DNA of 12,479 nucleotides from Prevotella sp. UBA3294 (GTDB taxonomy: Bacteria > Bacteroidota > Bacteroidia > Bacteroidales > Bacteroidaceae). The notes under the pieces were generated by a model. That model saw only the letters and a list, made by a program, of their open reading frames with translations. It searched no databases and was not told the origin of the DNA. How positions within the stretch are numbered: position 1 is the stretch's first letter; each line of letters starts with the position of its first letter. The translations under genes and the position numbers were made by a program. The stretch spans positions 32,860 to 45,338 of the forward strand of contig DETG01000126.1 of NCBI GenBank assembly GCA_002361535.1, given 5' to 3'. Shown piece after piece: positions 4,906-11,445 of the stretch.

Positions 4906-7900
4906 ATGAACAACAAGGCGATCATCCTTTCTTTTCTTTTAGGCTGTCTGTTCCTGAACATCACGGCAGCACCGAAACCGGTACGTGAGGTCTATGTGCC
5001 CATGGACTATTCCACCTGTGGCTATCATGCCTCAGAGACCATCATCCCCTATGTGAGGAATGTCGTGAGGGTGGATGCTGCCGAGGGCGATTGTTCCCCA
5101 GCTATCCAACAAGCCATCGATTATGTGTCAAACCTGAAGCCGGATGCCAACGGATTCCGTGGGGCTGTATTGCTGACAGAGGGTACATTCTACCTCGATG
5201 CTCCGCTGAGGGTATCGCAGTCGGGTGTCGTCATCCGTGGTATGGGAAAGCAAAGTACCATTCTGGTGAAACGCGGCTTCGACCGTGGTGCTGCTATCTA
5301 TCTTGAAGGAAAAGGAAACATTGCCGAGACGGAGAACCCTGTCATCGCGGAGGTGCAGACTTTTACGAAAGCAGGAAGTACGGAGCTCACGCTCTCCCAG
5401 ACGAAGGGTATTGCCGCAGGCAGTCGTATTCAGATCATACGTCCCTCTACGAAGGAATGGATCGCCTCGTTGCAGATGACGGGTTTTGGCGGTGGTTTAG
5501 ACTATACGGGATGGCATCCTACCGACATTGATATCACTTGGGAACGGGTGGTGACGGCGGTTCAAGGTAACCGTATCACTCTCGATGCTCCGATCACTGC
5601 TTCGCTCTCGCCCGACTATGGCGGCGCACAGGTGAAGATCAGTGAAACAGCCGGTGAAATCGTGGAATGTGGCGTGGAGAATCTGACACTGATGTCCGAC
5701 TATAACAAGCAGGTTGCACAGCATGCCGATGAGGATCATTGCTGGGATGCCATCTGGATGAATCATGTGAGGGATGCCTGGGTGAGACGAGTGGATTTCA
5801 AACACTTCGCAGGATCGGCGGTGAACCTGCAGAAACAAACCAGCCGTATCACGGTAGAAGACTGTATCGCCTCGGAACCTGTATCCGAGATCGGTGGATG
5901 GAGACGTAACGTGTTCCTTACCCGCGGACAGCAGACACTCTTCCAACGCTGTGTGTCCCGACAGGGTATCCACGATTTTGCAGCGGATTTCTGTGCTGCC
6001 GGACCGAATGCCTTTGTGCAGTGTGAAGGGGAGGAGTCGTTGGGCTTTAGTGGCAGCATCGGCTCATGGGCCACAGGACTGCTCTTTGACATCGTGAATA
6101 TTGATGGTAATGACTTGGCTTTCCGGAATTTGGAACAGTTCCAGACGGGTACGGGATGGAACACGGCCAATTCGATGTTCTGGCAATGCACGGCTTCCAC
6201 ATTATATTGTTATTCTCCAGATGCTGATAACCGCTGCAGTGCGCATGGATGCTGGGGCACGCTGACAGGTAACGGTGAGTGGACGAGTAGCAATGATCAT
6301 GTCAACCCACGTAGCCTCTTTTATGATCAACTCAGTAAACGGGTGCCGCAAAGTACGGTGAATCCGTTCATTCTGCCACGAAGCTTAGAGGCTTCCACCT
6401 CGCCCACACTGGAACAGGCCATGCAGTTGGCACAGCTCTCTTTGCAGGAGCCAAGGCTCACCATGGAGATGTGGATAGACAGTGTGATGATGAAAGAGCC
6501 GGTAGTTATAGATAATGTAGATAAGATCGCAACAATAGACAGGATAAGAAAAAGGGGGAAAGCGGATCCAGCAGCACCGCAGACATCACCATCCTTCGAG
6601 ATCGTTAACGGCCATCTGACTGTGGATGGGATGCTGCTGACGGGTAACCTCTATGATATCCCTTGGTGGAACGGACGGGTGAAGGATAACTTTGTGGTAA
6701 AAGGTGCACGTCCTGCCATCACCCGCTTTGTGCCGGGAAGGATAGGAACGGGATGGACAGATCGTCTTGATGACGTGGTTGACTTCCTGCACCAGGGGGC
6801 GTATGCGGCTCTTGACCACCATTACGGACTGTGGTATGATCTGCGCAGAACGGATCATGAGCGTGTGCGCCGTGCCGACGGTGATGTGTGGGCTCCTTTC
6901 TATGAACAGCCGTTTGCCCGTACAGGACAAGGAAAGGCATGGGACGGCTTGAGCCGATACGACCTGACGAAACCGAATGAGTGGTACTGGCAACGACTGC
7001 GCACCTTTGCGGAAAAGGCTGCACCGCAGCATATCATGCTCTACAACCACCATTATTTCCAACACAACATCCTTGAAGCGGGTGCCCATTGGGTAGATTG
7101 TCCGTGGCGGCCCGTGAACAATGTCAATGGCACGGATTTCCCCGAACCGGTACCCTTTGCCGGAGATAAGCGCATCTTCATGGCGGAACAGTTCTATAAC
7201 GTGCAGAATCCGGTGCTCCGCCCCTTACATAAGCAGTATATACGGATGTGCTTGGAGGAACTGAAGGACCAGCCCAATGTGGTGCATCTGATCAGCAGCG
7301 AATATACAGGACCGTTGCATTTCACCCGTTTCTGGCTGGAGACTATTGCCGAATGGGAACAGGAGACAGGCTGTCATCCGCTGATCGCACTCAGCTGTAC
7401 CAAGGATGCTCAGGATGCGCTCTTAGAGGATCCTATATTAAATAAGGTGGTAGATATCATCGATATCCGTTACTGGCATTATAACACGAAAGGTCTGTGG
7501 GCCATTGAAGGCGGTAAGAATATGGCCCCCCGACAGTGGATGCGCAAATTCCCGGTTGGGAAGACGGATTTTGAGGAGGCATACAAGGCTGTCAGGGAAT
7601 ACCGCGAACGCTATCCCGACAAGGCAGTGACCTTCTACTCTCAGCAGTATCCATCGTATGGATGGGCTATCCTGATGGCAGGTGGCTCCATGCCTAACGT
7701 GGTGATTGCCGACAGTAGGCTGCGTAGTGATCTGTGCAGCATGCGTCCGATGGACGGTGAAGGCTGCGTGGCGTTAGGTGATGAGGCTACGGGTTATCTG
7801 GTCTATGCGACAGCCGACCAAGTACGTATGCCAGTAGCCGATGGCACCTATCAGGTGTCGATCGTCCATCCTAAGAGTGGAGAGACTAAACTTTCGATGA

Positions 7901-7983
7901 AATCGGTAAAAATGAAAGGACAGTCGTTTGTGGTGAACGATGCCGACCAGCACCGTATCTATTGGCTGAAAAAGGTTAAGTGA
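4906..7983 (+). CDS. Large secreted two-part polysaccharide enzyme (beta-helix plus glycosidase-like barrel)
   Basis: The 1025-aa product has a signal peptide (MNNKAIILSFLLGCLFLNIT, cleavage near residue 21). Residues ~30-520 look like a right-handed beta-helix of the pectate-lyase/GH28 superfold: DCSPAIQQAIDYV, GAVLLTEGTFYLD, GVVIRGMGKQSTIL, then repeated short strands. After a polar linker, residues ~563-930 resemble an (alpha/beta) glycosidase barrel: MLYNHHYFQHNILEAGAHWV, LISSEYTGPLHFTRFW, VDIIDIRYWHYNTKG. E797 in SSEYTG is a candidate catalytic acid. The last ~80 residues (GYLVYATADQVRMPVADGTY) resemble the C-terminal beta-sandwich of DUF4038/GH140-type enzymes. I believe this matches proteins annotated DUF6298, but cannot verify it. 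The ATG at 4906 was chosen because only it begins with a signal peptide; a GTG at 4852 is in frame. Substrate is unknown; neighbours suggest pectin. Confidence 0.8.
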   Translation: MNNKAIILSFLLGCLFLNITAAPKPVREVYVPMDYSTCGYHASETIIPYVRNVVRVDAAEGDCSPAIQQAIDYVSNLKPDANGFRGAVLLTEGTFYLDAPLRVSQSGVVIRGMGKQSTILVKRGFDRGAAIYLEGKGNIAETENPVIAEVQTFTKAGSTELTLSQTKGIAAGSRIQIIRPSTKEWIASLQMTGFGGGLDYTGWHPTDIDITWERVVTAVQGNRITLDAPITASLSPDYGGAQVKISETAGEIVECGVENLTLMSDYNKQVAQHADEDHCWDAIWMNHVRDAWVRRVDFKHFAGSAVNLQKQTSRITVEDCIASEPVSEIGGWRRNVFLTRGQQTLFQRCVSRQGIHDFAADFCAAGPNAFVQCEGEESLGFSGSIGSWATGLLFDIVNIDGNDLAFRNLEQFQTGTGWNTANSMFWQCTASTLYCYSPDADNRCSAHGCWGTLTGNGEWTSSNDHVNPRSLFYDQLSKRVPQSTVNPFILPRSLEASTSPTLEQAMQLAQLSLQEPRLTMEMWIDSVMMKEPVVIDNVDKIATIDRIRKRGKADPAAPQTSPSFEIVNGHLTVDGMLLTGNLYDIPWWNGRVKDNFVVKGARPAITRFVPGRIGTGWTDRLDDVVDFLHQGAYAALDHHYGLWYDLRRTDHERVRRADGDVWAPFYEQPFARTGQGKAWDGLSRYDLTKPNEWYWQRLRTFAEKAAPQHIMLYNHHYFQHNILEAGAHWVDCPWRPVNNVNGTDFPEPVPFAGDKRIFMAEQFYNVQNPVLRPLHKQYIRMCLEELKDQPNVVHLISSEYTGPLHFTRFWLETIAEWEQETGCHPLIALSCTKDAQDALLEDPILNKVVDIIDIRYWHYNTKGLWAIEGGKNMAPRQWMRKFPVGKTDFEEAYKAVREYRERYPDKAVTFYSQQYPSYGWAILMAGGSMPNVVIADSRLRSDLCSMRPMDGEGCVALGDEATGYLVYATADQVRMPVADGTYQVSIVHPKSGETKLSMKSVKMKGQSFVVNDADQHRIYWLKKVK

Positions 7984-8009
7984 GGGCAGATCATTGCCCT
8001 CACTTTTTG
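7978..8009 (+). terminator. Terminator overlapping the enzyme's stop codon
   Basis: AAGTGAGGGCA (7978-7988) pairs perfectly with TGCCCTCACTT (7995-8005) around GATCAT and ends in a T run. The left arm includes the last codon and the TGA stop. Confidence 0.9.
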
Positions 8010-8043
8010 ATGTCCACACCAAGACTCATTGACTTAAATCAAG

Positions 8044-8073
8044 TGAAAAACCTGTTTTTTTAATTGAAAAACC
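8044..8073. promoter_or_regulatory. Direct repeat upstream of the sigma-factor promoter
   Basis: TGAAAAACC occurs at 8044-8052 and again at 8065-8073, exactly 21 bp (two helical turns) apart. It lies 10-40 bp upstream of the expected -33 region, the usual place for an activator or operator site. The regulator is not known. Confidence 0.4.
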
Positions 8074-8086
8074 AAATATTACCAGT

Positions 8087-8113
8087 TTATTTTAGGAATC
8101 ACACCTATCTTTG
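8087..8113 (+). promoter_or_regulatory. Promoter of the ECF sigma gene
   Basis: TATCTTTG (8106-8113) matches TAnnTTTG exactly. The -33 box is weak (no TTTG 19 bp upstream; TTTA lies nearby), which could mean activator dependence. The leader of about 60 nt contains a short GGGTGA/TCGCCC hairpin. Confidence 0.6.
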
Positions 8114-8180
8114 CACCAGAAAACCTACGGGTGATCATGTCGCCCCTACTTGAAACTATCTTCTAATAACAAACTAAGAA

Positions 8181-8693
8181 ATGATTGACTTTACAACACT
8201 GTACGACAAACACATTGATAACCTCTTCGCATTCGGTTCACGATTCACTACCGATAGAGAGATGATCAAAGACTGCATACATGATGTGTTTGTGAAACTC
8301 TACACTAAACGCGACAGTCTGGGTGTCGTGGAGAATATCGACAGCTACCTGTATGTGTCCCTCAGGAACCGTATCAATGATGAGTTCCGCCGCAATGTCC
8401 GTCTCTGCGACAGTGAGATCAACGACTCACGGATGCAGACCATTGCTGAGGAACAGGAGGCTCACCATGAGATGGTGGAGAAACAGCAGCTGCTCACTGC
8501 CAGCATCCAGGAGTACTTCCATAAGCTGTCACCGCGCCAGCAGCAGATCATCAACTTGTATTATGTGGAACAACGTAAGTATGATGATATCTGTCAGATC
8601 ATGGGCATCAACTACCAGAGTGTGCGTAATTTGATGCACAGATCTATCAGTAGGTTGCGCGAATATGCAGCACGGACGCCGATAGCTGTATAA
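8181..8693 (+). CDS. ECF-type RNA polymerase sigma factor
   Basis: The 170-aa product has sigma-70 region 2 at about residues 1-75 (FGSRFTTDREMIKDCIHDVF, then YLYVSLRNRINDEFRR). Region 4 is at about 110-165 (LSPRQQQIINLYYVEQRKYD, then INYQSVRNLMHRSISRLRE), the DNA-binding helix-turn-helix. Length and order fit the FecI-like ECF sigmas of Bacteroidetes, which usually sit beside a FecR-like anti-sigma and a SusC/SusD pair and switch on glycan-use genes. Neither partner is present; a 45-codon ORF follows after 51 nt. The gene has its own promoter and lies between a large glycan enzyme and a pectate lyase, so control of pectin-use genes is a reasonable inference. Confidence 0.92.
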   Translation: MIDFTTLYDKHIDNLFAFGSRFTTDREMIKDCIHDVFVKLYTKRDSLGVVENIDSYLYVSLRNRINDEFRRNVRLCDSEINDSRMQTIAEEQEAHHEMVEKQQLLTASIQEYFHKLSPRQQQIINLYYVEQRKYDDICQIMGINYQSVRNLMHRSISRLREYAARTPIAV

Positions 8694-8713
8694 TGACTGG
8701 TTACATCGCCATG

Positions 8714-8747
8714 TCTTTACCGTCTATATATTAAAGAGGTAAAGATG
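8714..8747 (+). promoter_or_regulatory. Hairpin that sequesters the RBS and start codon of the small ORF
   Basis: TCTTTACC (8714-8721) is perfectly complementary to GGTAAAGA (8738-8745), with a 16-nt loop that contains AAAGAG. Two G-U pairs can extend the stem over the ATG at 8745-8747. The right arm includes part of the AGAGG ribosome-binding sequence. In the folded state, translation of the small ORF should be low. Confidence 0.5.
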
Positions 8748-8882
8748 CGACGAGATAAGTCAATCATAAAACGAGCAGAAAAAATTGTAAAGACGTACAT
8801 CTGTAAAGTACGTCCTCTGACGGATGAGGAGAAGGAACAACTCCGCATCCGCATCGCCTTGTCTATAGAACACGCTAAATAA
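8745..8882 (+). CDS. Small basic protein (45 aa) downstream of the sigma factor
   Basis: This short frame starts MRRDKSIIKRAEKIVKTYIC and ends in KVRPLTDEEKEQLRIRIALS plus IEHAK. It is preceded by an AGAGG ribosome-binding sequence 4-8 nt before the ATG and followed 11 nt later by a strong terminator. It is basic at the N-terminus, with a probable C-terminal helix and no membrane segment. The family is not recognised. The LTDEEKEQL stretch is reminiscent of the helical start of FecR-type anti-sigma factors, whose cytoplasmic part binds ECF sigma factors. A minimal anti-sigma or accessory protein is therefore possible, as is a relic of a lost anti-sigma gene. An inner GACGTAC/GTACGTC hairpin (8792-8814) lies within the coding sequence. 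Confidence 0.55.
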   Translation: MRRDKSIIKRAEKIVKTYICKVRPLTDEEKEQLRIRIALSIEHAK

Positions 8883-8893
8883 AGACATCAAGA

Positions 8894-8925
8894 AAAGGTA
8901 ACCTGCTGTGGGTTACCTTTATTTT
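8894..8925 (+). terminator. Terminator after the sigma/small-ORF unit
   Basis: AAAGGTAACC (8894-8903) and GGTTACCTTT (8911-8920) form a perfect 10-bp stem with a 7-nt loop, followed by a T-rich run. The left flank gives Ts on the other strand, so it may work both ways. Confidence 0.88.
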
Positions 8926-8940
8926 AGAATCATGAATAAG

Positions 8941-8971
8941 AATAAAAAGAAGAGGGTATGTCCCTCCTCTT
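8941..8971 (-). terminator. Terminator of the pectate lyase gene
   Basis: On the minus strand AAGAGGAGGG (8962-8971) pairs with CCCTCTTCTT (8947-8956) through ten pairs including one G-U, with a 5-nt loop, then a T-rich run. It starts 4 nt after the pectate lyase stop. Confidence 0.8.
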
Positions 8972-8975
8972 TCAA

Positions 8976-10751
8976 TTAGAACAGTGAGCTCTTTCCGTTC
9001 AATGTATCATGGTTGTTCTTGACATCCGTCCAGTCGATCTTCTCTTTCGTACTGATTCCATTGATGTATTTCTCGATATTGGTATAGCCGTCACCGGTGC
9101 AGTCTTTGTTGGCATCGCTGGCATCGTTGGGGTTCAGTCCGTTGGCACGCTCCCATTCGTCGGGCATTCCATCGCCATCGGCATCTTTCCAGGCTGTCCA
9201 TTTCTTATATACGGGATAGCCGCCCATCTGTCGGGGATCCGTGATAACACCCTGCTTGTAGCTATCTTTAGGCAGACGGCGGTATTTGAACAGGCCATCC
9301 TCGTTCTTTGACTGTTCCCGCAGTCCCCAAGTGCTACCATAGGGATACTGAGGCTTCTTGGTCTTCTTCTCTATCTTCTGGAGACCTTTCTCGTAGTCCT
9401 GTACGTAATAGGCAACACCTGTGCGCACCTCTTCGCAGATACGCTGATCCACGATGTCACGGCAGGGGAGGGTGGCTCCTACATTGGAGAGAACCCAGTT
9501 GAATGCTTCCTGTGCACCCATGATGGTGACGGGAGCCATCACGAACGGTTCGTTGCTACGCATCAGGGCGATCTCCGTTTCATTCATCTCTCCGTCTTTA
9601 TCCGCTGTTTGGATACCTCCGTTCCAGTTGTCCTTGGTAATTTCGGGATAACCCTCCATGATGTTTCCTTTGGCATAGACCCTTCCGAACTGCTTGAAGG
9701 GGAAGAGGTTCACGCTGCGGCTCTCCGATTTCACGATACGATGTCCCACGGGAGTATCTTTGGGAGTGAGTGGACCGGGTTTGTAGTAGTTGTTGATGAA
9801 GTTCGACATGGTGGTGTATTCACCACCGTCGGCGGTACGATGCACCCAGTTATATACCACGTTGTTGATGAAGTTGAACACGCCACCCCATCCGATAGAA
9901 GGATTACGTCCGGTGTTGTCAGCCCAGAGGTTACGCATGAACGTGGTGTTCTCGCCGCCGATGGTTGATCCGAAGGCATGATTCCAGGTGTCGAGAGCCT
10001 TGGCAGAGATCGTATTCTGGATCGTTACGTTCACGGTAGGCTCCTTGCGCTTTGCCTTGCCATCACCCATGTCGAACATGTGACGGTAGAACGAGATGTT
10101 CTCATCCAGTCCCCATTCGCAGGAGCAGTGGTCGATCATGATGTTTCCCACGGGGTTTCCACCGAAGGAGTCTTCGCGGTGCCATACCAATGTCTCACCA
10201 CGTCGGAAGCGCATGTGGCGCACGATCACATCGTGGGTATCTACCTGAAACGACTCACCGGCAATGATCACACCTTCGCCGGGAGCCGTCTGTCCGGCAA
10301 TGGTGATATACGGTGCCCTCACATAGATCGGCGACTTCAGCTTGATGATACCGCTTACGTTGAATACAATGATACGGGCTCCACCCTGCTCGCATGCCCA
10401 ACGGAATGAGCCGGGACCGTCGTCGTTGAGGTTGGTGACGGTAAGAACCTTACCACCACGACCGCCGAACGTGTACATACCACCTCCCTCTGCTCCGGGG
10501 AAAGCGGGAATCTTTGCCTGTCGGAGATCGTAGGGACGAGCAGCCCAAGGCACATAAGGCCGTCCTTCCTTTGCTTCTTTGATGACAATGGGGAAGGCCA
10601 CTTGCCATGCCGAGTCGGAATGTTCTTTCCAGCGGTTCTGTAACGAGTCGATGAGTTGCTTGGCCTCATCGGTGATTTGTGGATACTGTGCCAGGCTTTG
10701 CATGCTGAAGCCCAAGGCCAGAATCACAATAGATACGAGTCTTTTATTCAT
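8976..10751 (-). CDS. Secreted pectate lyase, polysaccharide lyase family 1 type
   Basis: PL1 lyases cleave homogalacturonan by beta-elimination using Ca2+. The 591-aa product has a signal peptide (MNKRLVSIVILALGFSMQSL, cleavage after AQ). It then shows the family's opening AFPGAEGGGMYTFGGRGGKV and VTNLNDDGPGSFRWACEQGG. Beta-helix motifs follow: NIMIDHCSCEWGLDENISFY (D207, likely Ca2+ site) and GRNPSIGWGGVFNFINNVVY, where R282 is the likely catalytic Arg. Residues ~520-566 hold DADGDGMPDEWERANGLNPN and NKDCTGDGYTNIEKYI, a Ca2+-binding, dockerin/thrombospondin-3-like tail common in Bacteroidetes lyases. The gene is convergent with the sigma unit. Its upstream region abuts a broken SusD gene, so its original PUL partners seem lost or moved. 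It could also be secreted to the periplasm or the cell surface; no lipobox is seen. Confidence 0.93.
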   Translation of the reverse strand: MNKRLVSIVILALGFSMQSLAQYPQITDEAKQLIDSLQNRWKEHSDSAWQVAFPIVIKEAKEGRPYVPWAARPYDLRQAKIPAFPGAEGGGMYTFGGRGGKVLTVTNLNDDGPGSFRWACEQGGARIIVFNVSGIIKLKSPIYVRAPYITIAGQTAPGEGVIIAGESFQVDTHDVIVRHMRFRRGETLVWHREDSFGGNPVGNIMIDHCSCEWGLDENISFYRHMFDMGDGKAKRKEPTVNVTIQNTISAKALDTWNHAFGSTIGGENTTFMRNLWADNTGRNPSIGWGGVFNFINNVVYNWVHRTADGGEYTTMSNFINNYYKPGPLTPKDTPVGHRIVKSESRSVNLFPFKQFGRVYAKGNIMEGYPEITKDNWNGGIQTADKDGEMNETEIALMRSNEPFVMAPVTIMGAQEAFNWVLSNVGATLPCRDIVDQRICEEVRTGVAYYVQDYEKGLQKIEKKTKKPQYPYGSTWGLREQSKNEDGLFKYRRLPKDSYKQGVITDPRQMGGYPVYKKWTAWKDADGDGMPDEWERANGLNPNDASDANKDCTGDGYTNIEKYINGISTKEKIDWTDVKNNHDTLNGKSSLF

Positions 10752-10822
10752 AATGATGATTTTAGTCGTTGCTTTTCTTATAGACTCCCAGGTGGCTTGA
10801 TTGTACCCATGACATCTATTCC

Positions 10823-10844
10823 CGTTTGGTCACAACCGCAAACG
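10823..10844. promoter_or_regulatory. Dyad upstream of the pectate lyase gene
   Basis: CGTTTG (10823-10828) and CAAACG (10839-10844) form a 6-bp inverted repeat with a 10-nt spacer, about 72 nt before the lyase start. It overlaps the only TTTG-containing sequence that could be its -7 box, so it may be an operator. The promoter itself is not convincing. Confidence 0.3.
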
Positions 10845-10858
10845 AATAAAAATTTTGT

Positions 10859-11285
10859 TACAGCCATTTCGGTAGTATCCAGCGTGGACGTTGGATGGTG
10901 GCCAATGTGCTGAACTGGCGTGGTGATGATATCATCGGTGGTGGTACCAGTCCTCTGATCTGCTCGACAGGTGGTTGGGGCGGTGGTTCCATCAATCAGG
11001 ACTTTGCCCACAAGATGCTTGAAAACGATGGTGACAGCTATCGTCGTAAGGCCACTTTCCTCACATCCGATGAGTTCTTCTATGATGAGCAGCTCTGCGG
11101 TTGGAAGAGTGATGCCACTTGTAAGACCCGTGAACAGAAAGAGTTCGATGCACAGCGTGGTATCAACAAGTCTGCCGGTTCTTTCTCCCGTAGTGATGTG
11201 ATGGAGGTGAAGATGATGTGTCATCCCAAAGATGTTGACCTCTCTGTGGGTGATAACTGTAACAACACCAACCTGTGTATCGATC
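10859..11285 (+). pseudogene. Internal fragment of a SusD/RagB-family gene
   Basis: The frame reads YSHFGSIQRGRWMVANVLNW, then GGWGGGSINQDFAHKMLEND, ATFLTSDEFFYDEQLCGW and VMEVKMMCHPKDVDLSVGDN, ending near NNTNLCI. This resembles the middle of a SusD-family glycan-binding lipoprotein, up to the point where the conserved MRYAEVLLLYAEA-like helix should begin. There is no lipoprotein signal, no first ~300 residues and no C-terminal helices. A stop lies in frame at 10847, and after ~11285 the reading turns into unrelated residues before a stop at 11377. It is opposite in strand to both neighbouring enzymes, and no SusC gene is present. I infer a remnant from deletion or rearrangement. Confidence 0.75.
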
Positions 11286-11347
11286 TCTTTCTACGGCTCT
11301 TTCAGAACCCGAAACGGTCTTCTTCAATACTAAGTACTAAGGACTCT

Positions 11348-11440
11348 TGGTACAAAACAAATTGTTTTGTTCTCTAAAAAAGCATTCTTTCGAGTGCAAG
11401 TAATGGGCTTTTACACAACAAAACAATTTGTTTTGTACCA
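11348..11440. repeat. 93-bp element with 24-bp perfect inverted repeats
   Basis: 11348-11371 and 11417-11440 are exact reverse complements (24 of 24), beginning TGGTACAAAACAA on the left. Each arm is itself nearly palindromic (CAAAACAAATTGTTTTG). The 45-nt centre holds a GCATTC/GAGTGC hairpin and AAAAGC/GCTTTT arms. The element ends 5 bp from the stop of the rhamnosidase gene. It could be a bidirectional terminator, a MITE-like element or a protein-binding palindrome. No target-site duplication is visible. Confidence 0.75.
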
Positions 11441-11445
11441 GTATG

